Shown: positions 13,668 through 26,060 of the stretch, piece after piece | Position numbering within the stretch: the stretch's first letter is position 1 | How the letters are laid out: each line of letters begins with the position of its first letter | DNA from: Plectrocnemia conspersa | Lineage: Eukaryota; Arthropoda; Insecta; Trichoptera; Polycentropodidae | Direction: 5' to 3' | Length of the DNA stretch: 64,000 bases | Assembly: GCA_009617715.1 (NCBI GenBank) | Contig: VTFK01000013.1 | Coordinates: 1,817,001 to 1,881,000, forward strand | The notes under the pieces: generated by a model | Seen by the model: the letters and a program-made list of their open reading frames with translations, nothing else | The model's database searches: none | Told to the model about the DNA's origin: nothing | Made by a program: the position numbers and the translations under genes

Positions 13668-13685
13668 AAATAAATAAATAAATAA
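13668..13685. repeat. AAAT short tandem repeat
   Basis: Four to five AAAT units lie about 50 bp after the Tigger relic. A similar TTTA run is at 16447-16463, and an ATA run at 48347-48365. Confidence 0.8.
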
Positions 13686-13701
13686 CGACATCGTTATTGT
13701 T

Positions 13702-14058
13702 TTAAAAACCTACCCAGACCATCAGTTCGCTTTCGTCCGACCAATAATTCGTCGTGTGTTGCGATACGGAAGACCATAACAGGCGATTTAGTGCGAAGCC
13801 CGCGGTCGGAATGTACTCCGGCGCGATATTGCCCTCGTTATGATTGTCGTTAGATCCGTTTATTATCCCGACGGGTCTCCCGAGTTCTTGGAAAACTCGT
13901 TGGGTTTTATTCACGACCGTGGGACCAGATGTACCGTTACAGATAACCGAATTTCGACTCACACGTAGCGCGCATAATGGGGGCAAATTGCTTGATTTTG
14001 TGTCGATAGCGTCCGGCAACGGATAGTGTGTTGGGGGGTCTTTATTTATTTTGCACAC
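13702..14058 (-). other. Unidentified open frame, possible exon (minus strand)
   Basis: About 118 codons are open on the minus strand in a block with GC near 47% within AT-rich DNA. The frame ends next to GTAGGT (a good donor motif, TCTGG|GTAGGT). It encodes three N-glycosylation sequons in its first half (NGT, NKT, NGS) and a tail SDESELMVWVG. An in-frame stop lies just upstream near 14068, with no convincing acceptor between. I do not recognise the protein. It could be an exon of an unseen gene, a transposon fragment, or a conserved non-coding block that happens to be open. Confidence 0.25.
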
Positions 14059-14656
14059 CGGAGTTTAAACGCCGAGATTGTTTTGTGCTACATCATCCGG
14101 TGCGGTATCGAAATTGGATCGTATTGGGCAATGTAGTGGAAGCGTCTTTAGGTCGACCGACTAGTCTTTGTCTTGTTACTATCTACTTATGTGATATAAA
14201 TACCATATCTATTTCTTTGGGATACATATTCAATGACGTATACATTAACAATATCAATGTTTAAGTAATAAATACATATTCTGTGCAAACAATGCGGTCG
14301 CGAATTTAGTTTTATCTTCAATTGTCTTCTCTAAAGATTGGTTCAATTTTTCTATCTTGGACTTCGGAGCTGGACCATAATTTAACATTTAGTTGTAAGC
14401 AGTTGCTTTCTCTGTTTTCATAGAATCATCTTGTTGAGTAATCTGGAGAACTTAGCTTGGTGCTAATTTGGCTGGACCCATGTGTGTCCCAAATTGGAAG
14501 CACAGTAATAAGAAAGTCTAGCATGTGAAAGGTCCAGATAAAATATTCCGATAGAAGTATTTTTGCGTTTTGAGGCCGAAAGAGTGTGACTTTGTAGACG
14601 GAAATAGACGCTGGAAAGCCGGTAACAGTTATATTACATGCACAAAAGCGAAATGT

Positions 14657-15205
14657 TTAAGAGTAATGTATTATTTGTTTTGAGTGCTGGTGGAAAAGCT
14701 GGCGGAGTAATGATGTCCTCGGAATGGTCCTCTGAGGTCTCTCGTAGCTGGTCTCGACTCGCAAGGGTGTTTCTAGTATCTCTGGGCCGTCTGTAAAGCA
14801 TCTGGAGTGTATTTTCTCGTCACCGAACTGAATTATCTTTCGTCTAATCACACATTCGTCTCTCTGTCGTCTGGTCACTATTTCGTCAGTTGCCATCTGG
14901 AGTCACGGGTTTTGCAAGTCGAGAAAACATTAAGCAATTAGTTTTATTACGCTTCAGCGCGTGTCTTTTAAGGGTCTCACTGATTACAATAGCCATGAAA
15001 CAGTGAAGTGGGTGTTCCAGAAAGAATACGACGGTACTTCTAGCAACTCTCCGATTGAGTTCTGTTTTATGACTATCTTCGACTTGGTGATCTCTGCCGC
15101 CACCTCATCTAGCATGGTTATTTTTGGCGTATTTTTGCGCCATCCTGGTGTTCCTTTAATCACGTCGGGGGTCACCACTTTAGCGCCTGCCATCCAGAAA
15201 GGCAC
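14657..15205 (-). other. GC-richer block with short open frames on both strands
   Basis: On the minus strand, frames of 79 codons (to 14896) and 73 codons (14984-15205) are separated by a stop and a frame change. The plus strand is open for 101 codons over 14961-15266. CAAATACAG at the minus-strand 5' edge of the second block could be an acceptor. Nothing matches a family I know. The composition suggests former coding DNA, most plausibly a decayed transposon or a pseudogene. Confidence 0.3.
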
Positions 15206-15514
15206 TATCTGTATTTGCTTAATTATTCTAAATTTGTATACAATATTGAATTTGATACACGTGTAAATAATTAATTACATATAATTCGATTTTTTAATTT
15301 TCGATTATCTTTTTCTTTGAAGTTAATAAATATTATTTAATAGTCTGTTGTAGAAGAAATTCATTTTGGAGAAAAGAGGAGGCGGAAAATATATTTTGGT
15401 CCGCCAATAAATAAAAATCCAAAATAATTTACCCTATGATTTCACTAAGACTTTAGAGTTACTAGTTGTAGCACATATTTAACAACCTTACGTAATATAA
15501 ACAACATAAAAAAG

Positions 15515-15584
15515 CTGCTCACAAGAGACATAGAGGAAAAGGAAACAGCGTAATTGTATCCTTTTCCCGTATGTCTCTTAGCAG
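15515..15584. ncRNA. 70-nt hairpin, pre-miRNA-like
   Basis: CTGCT / AGCAG (5 bp), a CAC bulge, AAGAGACATA / TATGTCTCTT (10 bp), a 2x2 internal loop, GGAAAAGGA / TCCTTTTCC (9 bp), and a 15-nt terminal loop make 24 pairs. Size and shape are compatible with a microRNA precursor. It could equally be a small fold-back repeat, and nothing in the sequence shows transcription. Confidence 0.35.
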
Positions 15585-17511
15585 TTCAGTTTAGTAAAGT
15601 TCAGTATAGTACTGTTTAACACTCGATTAAAGTAGGAAGTTTTGAAACAGCATGAGTTCTGTTGCAGACTCTTCACAACTGGATTAGTACTACCTATCAA
15701 GTATATTTCATATCGATCATACTTTAACATATTAATTCTTTAGATCATCGAAGAGATGAAAAAAAGACAGATTTTTATGTCCTAAAAATGATACAATGCA
15801 ACAGCTGACTTGAGAAATGCATATAAATATGAAAGTATTGTACTAGATTTACTAAAAAAAAAGGGGAAAAAAATATTTAAAGATTAATATTAAAACAACC
15901 CAATTATGTCGCTTTGTATATTACTAGAGTTTATATGCTTAATTTCAAGAAATTTATTATGACTTTATCGTTCGCTATATTTAATTAGCCTCGTTTTATT
16001 ATTGTTGTTTCAAAACAAGAGCAGATATGTTTGCAAAAGTCAAACACAATTCAGTATCTCTTGAACAAGATTCAAGGAGAAATAAAGAGTTTAAGTCGCT
16101 TAAACTTTAAAATTAGTTATATTATATATAGAAGGACATAAAATTGTCTGACGAACAAATAAGAGGTGTTTAAATTGTGTTTTAAATAATAACTTAATTT
16201 TTTAAATGAACGTTTTTTTATAGAAACCATATAAAAAATACGATACATACATCTTTGTCACTCTAAAGCTCAAATTTTGATCATTTAGTAATATAATATA
16301 TTCCGATGAGAGTAATGAATTTTCTCACGATTTTTATTCTAATTAACATTTTTCTTAATTCTATCATCGTTTAGATGCATTCTATATAAAAGCTAAGAAG
16401 AAAGATTATTTTATATTATTATTAAGTAATATACATAGCATAATTTTATTTATTTATTTATTTAAATTAAGACTTTCGTGACCGAACAGCTTAACTCAAT
16501 TTGCCACGTTGGTCGAAAACAATACTTTGTATTATTTTAATACATAAAATAATACATAGAAATAACCAAACAAAAAAAACATGAAATATTTTAATATAAT
16601 AATACGAACCGGACCAGCTCTTCGTAGCTGACTGCTCTAAAATTATTTTATTCAGTACCGGTGCTTCAGTATCATGTTTGTAAATATATTTCACGACAAT
16701 ATTTATTCAATTAAGATGTGTATAATGAACCAATTAAATATTGCACGGTTAAAAATATAGAAAGCTTTCGGTTAAGTAATGCCACTGTTATGGGTTCTCC
16801 ATTGATTTTTTTTTTTCAACGGGTACGATACTAGTTATAAATACCCTTGTTCGAAATTAAAACGTTTTCTATTTATGTTACTTGAGTTTTATAGCCGCGG
16901 GGCGACCGTCGAACAACAAGTGATCGACACTCTAATTGGTTTTAAAATTTGTACCAAGAATCCCAGTTAAACCCATACGTGCTCCGGTGGACGCCTGAGG
17001 GGAATTAACAGGACTTTAGTGGGATCCACTCGTAAACAGACTACGTGAGAGCAATACAATAACAACCCTCCAAGAAAACGAACCAATTTTACAGATAGTT
17101 TGGCAGTGCAACCCGAGCGGGAGAATATAGATAGATCGAATAAAATATTCTTCTTTGTTCTTTGGCATTTATTCAACCGTATATCAACTATGCGATTGAT
17201 CGATGCTATTGTAGACGTTCTAAGAATACTTTTCATATTTTTTTTTATTTCTCGCATACGAAATATAAGAGAGGTATGCTAAGTTGTAACAGGTGAAAGA
17301 ATTTGACGAAGATTCGAATGTGAGGGTTAGTTTAAAAGTATTTTTTGTATTATAATAAGTATAACATGCTTAAACTTAATTTATTTTTAAATTATGTTTG
17401 TTCTGAAAATAAAATATGTTTAATACGTATTAAAAAATATTTTCTTTAATAATATATGTAAAGCTTTTTTATTGTTGTATTAAAAAATAACGCTAAAAGA
17501 TGCTTCCGGTA

Positions 17512-17526
17512 CCGGGAATCAAACCC
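17512..17526 (-). repeat. Isolated B-box / T-arm-like motif
   Basis: On the minus strand GGGTTTGATTCCCGG resembles a tRNA T-arm. The upstream 50 nt do not give D or anticodon arms, so this is a SINE scrap or chance. Confidence 0.3.
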
Positions 17527-18623
17527 GTTGTTCAAAAATTATTTTCAGCCAAAATAACAACACGAACATCTTGATAATTTCCTTTTGAACATTTAGAATT
17601 TTTAAAACAAAAATACTTTATAAATGAGAGTATGAAAGAGAACGATAATTCTCATATTCTCTCTTTTTTTTTTGAGAGAGTAAGAATTTAAAATATATTT
17701 TTAACAGCATAATTATACAGGTAATATATTTAATTATGACTAACGTAAAAATATTTTTTTTAATAGGTTAAATTTATTTCTATATCAAATAAAAAAAAGT
17801 TTTGCCCCTTAATTATTATAATTAAAAATTTACTTTGAAAGCTTGCTGGTATTCGTTTTTTGTAAATAAATTGTTTTGATATCCTTAATACTAGATTAAG
17901 GTGTATTTTGTAAAATTATTGTTTTTTTTTAAATTTGCTTGAAGTTTTTTTTTTGAGTTTTTTATTTTGAGTTAATAAATGCGTATTTATCTGCTTTATT
18001 TATATGTTTCTAGCCACTAAAAATTAATTATTATAGTGTATTTGACACGCTGGTAAGAGATAACGTCATTAAGTTGCCTCTCCATTACCAATTATCAAGA
18101 ATTTTAGAAGGCTTGGAATGTGTTTTTATTATACAAACTTTTGTATATCTAAAATATTTTTCGGAAATGGTCTTAATTATTTAGTTGCTTAGCATTATTT
18201 ATTTAATTTTTTTTCTTAAGTTGTTTTTTAATTTCTTATTTATTGCCCTGACCTTTAGATCAGAAGGTATATTTTTGTTAAGATAGAGTCTTTTAATAAA
18301 TAATAACTATGTTGCGCAGCAATTGAGAAGTTTTATTCGTTGATACGTCTGTAGGCTCTATTCGTTTCCGATGTGGGTTGCACTCTGGATTTAGGACGCT
18401 TGGCCTGGTTAATCTAAATTATAGAGCTCTTAACGAAAAGATCGCTATGTATAAAACGCTTAGAAGCCTAAACTTGATCTAAATAAAATATAAAAAAAAT
18501 AGTTTTTTGCTTCAAAACAAGCGATGTATCAGTTCGATCGGACCCCATACGAGCCATTTTGAGACTTTCAGAAGAGTTAACGCTCTTAACTGCTTGGTTT
18601 TAAAGAATAAAAATTTAATTTTT

Positions 18624-18775
18624 AGTATCGTATAGAACTATACGTTCTGTATGAAAAAAAAATATAATTTTTTTTTACAAAATGGCGGCCAATGTAAAAA
18701 TCAAAAGTGACATAACTTTGCAAAATTATATCTGACTGAAAAATGTGGTATGCAAAAAGAATTTAAAACTTTAAT
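18624..18775 (+). repeat. Diverged cassette with AAAATGGCGGCCAA, unit 1
   Basis: The unit consists of GTATAGAACTATACGTTCTG, a poly(A)/poly(T) stretch, AAAATGGCGGCCAATGTAAA, then AGTGACATAACTTTGC. The same order of blocks recurs at 19121-19268. It is non-coding. Confidence 0.5.
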
Positions 18776-19120
18776 TTACATTTAAAAAAAAAATTGAATT
18801 ATTTTTTTTTTTAATAAAAAACGAGTATTGCGGTATATTGACCAGGCTCCCGAACTAGCTTTTATGCGACTTGGTATATAGTTTACGCTTGTATTTAGTT
18901 CCTTTTAAAGATATAAACTTGAATTTTTGATACGAAATAGAGCTTTTGAATGTACTTATGATACCGCTTAAAAAAATAAAAAATAAAAAAAAAGTTTTTT
19001 TTTCCAAAACACGTTTAGTGTTATGAGTCAATCGACTCACCATACATACGCTCATAAGACTTACAATATAGTTAAGGTCAGTGTGAGCTTATTTATACAT
19101 ATTTAAATTGCAATTTTTGT

Positions 19121-19268
19121 GACAGTATAGAATGTTTGAGCATCCTGTATATGTTTGTTAGCAAAATCCAATGTGCCAATTTTTTGCAAAATGGCGACAA
19201 GTATAAAAACCTAAACACTTGTAACTCAGTCGGTTTAAATTTTAAATTTGGATACTCAAATTTAGTGT
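19121..19268 (+). repeat. Diverged cassette with AAAATGGCGACAAG, unit 2
   Basis: GACAGTATAGAATGTTTGAG, CCTGTATATG, GCAAAATGGCGACAAGTATA, then CACTTGTAACTCAG parallel unit 1 block by block. A further CAAAATGGCGGCCATTG occurs near 49003, so the cassette is dispersed. Confidence 0.5.
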
Positions 19269-22009
19269 TAGAAAAACCAGTAGTGTACTTTTTTACATGT
19301 ACTTTTTTACATGTTTTATTTGCTTATTTTTGGTAAAAGACCATTCGTAGAAGATTGGCAAGATTTCTTACAACAAATTTCCCTTGGCTACTAAAGCAGA
19401 TTAGAAATGACTGCACACGTTATCTTTTTTTTCAAAAAGATTGATATTTTTATCATTTTTACAATCTGAACTGGCTTTTTTAATGATTATTAGTATATTT
19501 TTTTTTAAAGAGTTGTTTAGTTGATTAACCCGATATTAAATTGTTTTATTTATTATATTGTATTACATGGTTTTTTACTGTTTTAATAAAGGAAAATTTA
19601 AAAAGTTTACTAGTTCTTTGATTTTTTTTTTGAGAATTGATTTAATTTTAATAACTGTTTTATAAAAACATAATTTCATCGCAAATTTTTATTTTGCCCC
19701 TGCGCGATTTATTGTAGCTTTCAATAGGCTTATATTTTGTAACAGTTATCGATTATATAATATTCAGAGAACGTTAAACTTAACTATATTTTTTCAATTA
19801 AATCATCAGTGACAACGGATTGTCCTGTTCCTTTTATTGATAAAAAAACTATTCTGCTACATTTCGCTATTTCATGACGCTATCGCCTGAATTTAAATAG
19901 CTTTTTATCTTTACTAACAATTATTCCAAATAATACTAAGTAAATGAGAAGCAAAACAGAATATAGTAGGGAAGATAAATTCATACATTTTAGTATAATG
20001 TAACTATGATATGTGAATTTATATTTATTAATATTTTGAGTATGCAACGTTATTGCTATGATATTTAAAAATTTAATTTCCAATTTACTAAATTAGTATT
20101 TAATTTTAAATTTATGATTCTGATAAAAATATCCATGAACAATAAGATAAGCTATAATTTATATTTCATATATTTATTATCCCATTTTGAATATAATACG
20201 CCGGAAATATTAATTTACGCGAATCATGTTAGGCATTTTCAATGTTTAAGCGAATCACGAGAAGTGTTTATTACACATTCATGTTTAATGTGTAATTGTA
20301 TTGTGTATGTATGCGTGCAAAAGCAATTCCATTCAGAAAAACCGAGTCCAGCCGCTACGGAATTGTAACGGAATTAACTCCATTATGCGGCGCAACATTC
20401 CCAAGAGGAGCGGTTAAAGGACAAAGAGTTCTGCAGCTTGTTAACAAAGTTCCAACTCTGTTTACGAGAATGGATGTTTCGAAGTATACTTTATCGGAAT
20501 TGTATACACTAAGATTCCCAAGACGCCGCAAAGGATACCCGCATTAGAACGGAAAAATACGGACAACGAACTCGGCGCGGAAGTAATTTCGCTACGGATC
20601 GATCCGGTTTAACGAATATCCGGTAAGAGGAGTAAAATGTAATAAAAATATATAGATATTTATGTATTATATAGTGTGTTTTATTTTTGTTCATTTTGCT
20701 GGTATTTAGAGGCTTTCTTGGAGTAGGTCCCCGTCCAAACATCCAGCGGAAATACGAAGCCGGCGGCACTTGTTGCAGGCGCCTCGTTAAGCCACTATTT
20801 CCTTTTCCTGTGTGAAGGACTACCCCTCTGGACTAACTGCCATCATCGTAATGTAGCATTTTTCCACTCCGATGATAGCAATAAATTTCCTGTCAAGAGG
20901 TATTCTTACTTGCGAGGGTGGTATGAAAAGTTCGCCGCCTTAATATAATATTACATTATGGGGGGTATGAAAGTAATGTTAACTATGTACATACATATAT
21001 AATCAGATTGCATATAATCTAAATTAAAGAATCATGCTATAAATTATCATATATGTTATTTTAATAATACACTGTTCATTAAACAAATACGATCAATAGA
21101 TTCGCGTGAAAAATTATGTATTTGATCTAATTTTTATTGTATTTATCATATCAAAATCGATGATTTAATTACGTATCTACTATTATGCAGCATAATTTTA
21201 TTCTGCAACAATAGTGTGATAATCTAAATATTTTTAAAATATGTACTATATATTTAAATATTGTTAGTAAATCTGTCATTATTTTTTTTTCTCGCGAATA
21301 TTTTTTATTATATTGTAAATAATTTGCACATTTTATTTGTATTTTAATACTTAAATACAATAGCCCTTTATAATAAAAAATAATCGGTGTTCACCCCAAA
21401 ACATCGATTGGCTAGACAATCGAAAATAAAAAGGGCAAGGAACCTTCCCTTAAAGTCGCTATGAGTTCGATTATGGCTCACTTCTATCACCTCGCTTCTA
21501 GCTTAAAACATTTAAGTTCAGCTGAAGCTGAGCTATGTCTAGCATTGACCAGAACAACTTCTACAAATCCAAGAAAGTTTGTATTCAATATTGTATAATT
21601 GCAAAATAGCTATGTAGTCGAGAACCTCGATAGTGGAATTTGTTGAGTTTGCCTTTAATATTCCTAGCGCTTTAATTGATTTATACATCCAATAATATAG
21701 GTTAGTGACTAATACTTATTAATAATTTAATTATTATAAAAATATGAACATCTTGTTATACAGAGTTATCATACTTAGCGTGACAGATGTGGGTCATCAG
21801 TTTATTTTACTGCACATCGTGTAATAAATGATTTTTTTTACGAAAAAATATTCCGCGCTATAATCAGGGGTTGAATTATTACATATTCATTTTTATACGA
21901 CACTGCGTATACACGTGTATGACAAAGGCTATACGAATGTTGTCTATCTTGGATGGCGCATGTTAATCTTGGGGGTTGCACGCGCGACAATGCCTTTGCG
22001 GTGGAAACC

Positions 22010-22180
22010 ACGACCACTTCATAAAACAACCCCCGCGGCTACGTGATGCGAGTTTAGTCGCCTGACGCCGACTAATTTGACAGGGGAAAAATGCACGGGG
22101 GTGAAAATAATCAGAGAGTGTCTGCGGCGTGCGTGGAATTTTGAAAATCATTAAAAATAGACGTACTCGCTCTCTCAATT
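22010..22180. other. CpG-rich island
   Basis: It contains CCCCCGCGGCTACGTGATGC, GCCTGACGCCGAC and TCTGCGGCGTGCGTGG. No coding signal. Confidence 0.3.
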
Positions 22181-22522
22181 CTGGGGGTAGGATTTTTCAT
22201 GTTTGAACGTAGATTTTTACGCTGATTGCGCGTTTGTAATCTCTATATTAAAAATGTACATAAGTAAAATTAAAATATTTTTAGTAGCTGTAAAAATGCA
22301 TAGTAGTATTGATAATAAAATGGGGATGCTACACAGCACTTCTGTTAAATTATAATTGCTTTTTAAATATAATTTTGTTAATGATATCTTTGTCACTCGC
22401 GCAATATTTACTTGAATACTTGCCTTTGTTGAGGCGGCAGTTGTTGCTTATATTTTCTACAGCTTATTCTTTACTTAAATAATAATATATTTTATTAGCT
22501 TAAGAAACCAGTGGTATGATCT

Positions 22523-22565
22523 GGGTTTAAATTCCATATGAACCTTAGTGTTTTTCAATTTATAT
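22523..22565 (+). repeat. SINE-like tRNA-derived fragment 1
   Basis: GGGTTTAAATTCC, a degenerate B box, is followed by ATATGAACCTTAGTGTTTTT. The combination recurs at 51361-51403 with about 70% identity over 43 bp. A B box plus shared downstream tail is what a tRNA-derived SINE leaves. The A box is not recognisable. Confidence 0.4.
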
Positions 22566-23199
22566 TGATTCTGGCAGGGCAAAATTAGGGATTTTTAAAT
22601 ATTTTAATTCTGATCGATCATCACAGATAAAGATTTTTTTTAATTTACTAACCTCGTTACGAATCATTTAAATAAAGCTAGCTGTAGTGGTATGTTAAAA
22701 ATATTAATAATTTAAGAAATGTTGCTGACTAAAAAATAGATGTCATATTTTTAACTTACAAAATTAATAAAAATATCTCATTAAACTAAATTATATTTTA
22801 AATCTTTTGCTATAATAAAAATAATAGGCAAGAATTCATGAAACTTTAAATTCTGTTTTTATTCCCTTTATAATTAATGACACAAAAAAAAACACAATTG
22901 TACAAACATATCGCAGTATTTAACTACACATATTTTAATTAATCTATGTACCTTTATAAAAATTTAGAGTAGAACACAGCTGGAAATAACCACATCTGTA
23001 GTCTGAACTACTTAGTTTGAGATGTCATTACCTGAAATTAGAAAAAAAGGTAGATGTGTATTACAATAATTACATAATGGTCCGACTTATAGCATTGCAT
23101 AATTATATAATTAAGCCCTTAAGTTAATAATGAGACGTTGAAATTTTCAGTACAGATTCACACCTATATCTTGTTTTTTTTTGTTGGGAATTTCATGAG

Positions 23200-23710
23200 A
23201 AAAATGCTAAATAAATAATTTTCATTTCTCAAGAAATGTGAAAATTACTCGAGAATTTTCATAAGGCTTTTTTTATTAACAATTTGGTTGTACAAATATT
23301 TTAAAATAATTTCAAGCCGCTGTATTTTTTTATACCGTCGTATAAAATATGGTGTTTTTGTGCCAGATATTTTAAAATATGCATGCTAACAATTTTTGTT
23401 TTATCTTTGCTGTTGTAATCTTAGAACTACAATAATAATCAGATAAGAAAAAACCGCTCCGCGTGGAAATCAACAGATTGCAAAATTGTATGGGAGCTTT
23501 TCACAAAGTTACGCCATAAGATTTGCTTGTCAGTGAACTTAAATCTCAATAATCCAAAGAGTTGTTTTGTATTTATGTTGCTATAAAAATGCAAAATTTA
23601 AATCAGCAACTGTTTTTTATTGACAATTTGACAATATTTTAGTGAAAAATGGCAACTTATAATGCATTCACCAGATGACTTCTAGCAACTTTTTTTCTGT
23701 TCCCACAAAT
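23200..23710 (+). repeat. Dispersed TTCTCGAG-type DNA repeat, copy B (degenerate)
   Basis: It begins in a TTTCTCAAGAAATG ... ACTCGAGAATTTTC region and shares GTACAAATATTTTAAAATA with copy A. It also shares a CGCGTGGAAATCAACAGATTGC block, parallel to CGCATGGAAATCGACAAAAT in copy C, and GCATTCACCAG ... TGACTTCT near 23665. It is the shortest of the three copies, has no intact frame, and is in the same orientation as A and C. Confidence 0.5.
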
Positions 23711-24079
23711 AAAGAGGATAAATGAAATCAAGACAAATTAAAATAATGCATTCCACAAATGTTCTGTGGATTCTAATCCACAAAACATATATAACATGTG
23801 TATATCTTCCGTGATACGCTGCTATATATTAAGACAATATCAAAATAAAAATTGTCTTAAAATTTTATCACACCTCGCATAAGATGTCAAACTAAAAGCA
23901 TATTAATTATTAATTGCCAAATTTAAGATATATAGTAGCACATTTAACCAAACGATATGATTAAATCAGCATCAGCAATTCACGCTTAATTAGTCAGATA
24001 AATCATAAATAAACCCAATCTGTCGACTCCATGATTTTTGACATTAGTAAAGAATAGCACAAATCTGACCTCAGAAGAA

Positions 24080-24500
24080 AAGCCGATGTGGGATGAATAT
24101 GAAATTAATTCCAAGTCGGTCGCGTGTGATCCCTTCTTCCGCGGACGGTTATGAGGGTTGGGGGTCGGTCGGTGGGTTAATTCCCTTTGAGGACGAATTT
24201 GCACACAAGCTTTGAAGGCTGGCAGGGCACCGTGGCTAATCCTCATTCAGTGCCTTCCCACACACGACCGAAGACCTAAAGGGCCGGTAAGGTCGTCGGA
24301 ATTTCATGAATACGCTTATTGAACAACCCGATTATGATGCTAAATAATGACCAAATGGCCAGCGAAGCCCTACGACCGCTGCTTGAGATTTGTGCGCGAA
24401 TCGGACGTACGATTGTACCGAGCCCCGATTCTGAGCATTGTGTTTGACTTTCAAAGTTTAGCGGAAGTCGCCTTTGAATGTTGCGTTGTTGGGTTAGAGC
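24080..24500. other. GC-rich block, candidate conserved non-coding element
   Basis: This block of about 420 bp is well above local GC, with TTCCGCGGACGGTTATGAGG, GGTCGGTCGGTGGG and homeodomain-type GTTAATTC. Both minus-strand frames over it are short and start outside the GC-rich part. There are no splice-bounded frames. Confidence 0.3.
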
Positions 24501-25854
24501 AAATGTAAATTTATGTGTTTTGTATAATGTGTATAGTAGCAATAATACCTAGCATAGTATATTATCGGGTATTAAAGCGATAGAACAAGCTGGATTCAAA
24601 AGAGGTTCATACACACGCAATTATACACATAAAGCAAAGACAAAATAATTATTAATATTATCGTATGATTTAAATAGTTTTATTTTAAACTAATATATAT
24701 TTATAAAAACACTCTGTCTTTATAATATACAAAAATATTATTATCATAACCGATTGGACAAATTAAAAGAAAAACAGTATCAATTCATAAATATTTAGGT
24801 TAACATGTTAATTCGTAATGTGTTTTTTAAATTACAATAAGTGTGTTAAAAGATTTATTAAAATCATTTTAAATGCATTTTTTATGATTAAAAAATCATT
24901 ATAATATAATTTCTTCTTAACGATGTTTTGCATAATTTTAAATAGGGTATTAAAACTGGACACATGTAATGAGACATTAACAAATAATTAAAATAGCAAA
25001 ATAACAATTAATATAAGTAAAAAATAGTATGACCAATAATGAATTTTTATGTAGAATTTAATTCATAATCACTCAACTAAACACCATAGTAATTTATTAC
25101 CATATATCTTAGCAAAACATATAGCACTAAATTCACTTAGAACTTAATTTTCCATTTTGCTTTTTACTTATTATTTAAATTAAAGTATATGACTAATATT
25201 AAAATCCACATATTAAAATATAAATATTGCAATTTATAGTTATTGAATATATATTTTCATTATGTATTTGTTTCTTAATGCATTTACATATTTTATTTGA
25301 TTTTAACTTTAAATTTTTTTTTTTATATTTTACATTTTTATTTGTACTACTAATATATTTTTTATTAAATATATTACCATTATTTATAAGCTTTATGTAA
25401 TAAAAAAATTGACGCCTAAATCAATTTTTAAATATATAAAAAACATGCACAAAATATATGTGAAAAAAATACCAACGTTTTAGAAAATCAGTTCTATGAA
25501 CTTTTTTTTTTAATATTTACAGAAATAAGATAGCTAAACAGACAGCAGCCTAATGTGACCGGTAATTGTTTGTCTTATACAGACGCTTAATATTTCTGAT
25601 AATTTGACAAAACATAAGTTTTTAATTAGCAATCGATTGCGATCCAATACCTGAACTTTGAGCCATTGAAATATTATTCAAATTTGCTTTCTCATCCAAA
25701 TTCCAAAACTCAAATCAAACATTTTCTAGCAGTGCTCTAATGCTTGCCAAATTCTCCAATTAATAATTGGGCTAATTCACAAAGGCAATCGTTATTGAAA
25801 TATTGCACGAAAATTCGGTTCGTGTACATACGTCAGTTTGGTATCATAGTAATA

Positions 25855-26060
25855 TACGGCGCGTGAGCCGTGAGCGGCCACCCATCTCTTGTTTTCATTT
25901 AATTAAACTGAAAACCACAGCATCCACGGGTCACAGATGGGGTGGTAGGAAAAGTGAAAGGTGAGGGTTGAACAATGGGGTGGAGGCGTTCTCAGAAAAT
26001 TAGGAGCAAAGCCTCATAGACGAGGAGGACACGGCCGTTAATAACGGTAATCATATTTGA
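25855..26060. other. GC-rich island
   Basis: It contains CGGCGCGTGAGCCGTGAGCG and ACGAGGAGGACACGGCCG. A TAATAACGGTAAT stretch follows. It is not coding. Confidence 0.3.

Larger units (their letters stand above)
15600..23195. other. AT-rich intergenic DNA
   Basis: No gene is seen. It contains the repeat cassettes at 18.6-19.3 kb, the B-box motif at 17512 and a GC-richer stretch at 16900-17130. It also contains a GC-richer stretch at 20330-20630, open in one frame to 20547 with CCGGTAAGAG at about 20620, and the island at 22.0-22.2 kb. Confidence 0.5.

Noticed and set aside
16967..17257. 96-codon minus frame with a GC-richer 3' part (GGACTTTAGTGGGATCCAC), suspected LINE 3' end
   Set aside because: No reverse-transcriptase motif or repeat partner could be found in the window, so the idea is unsupported.
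17512..17526. tRNA gene on the minus strand
   Set aside because: Only a T-arm-like motif is present. The acceptor, D and anticodon arms cannot be folded.
20296..20547. 83-codon plus frame followed by CCGGTAAGAG as an exon plus donor
   Set aside because: The frame stops at 20547, about 70 bp before the donor-like site, so frame and donor do not belong together.
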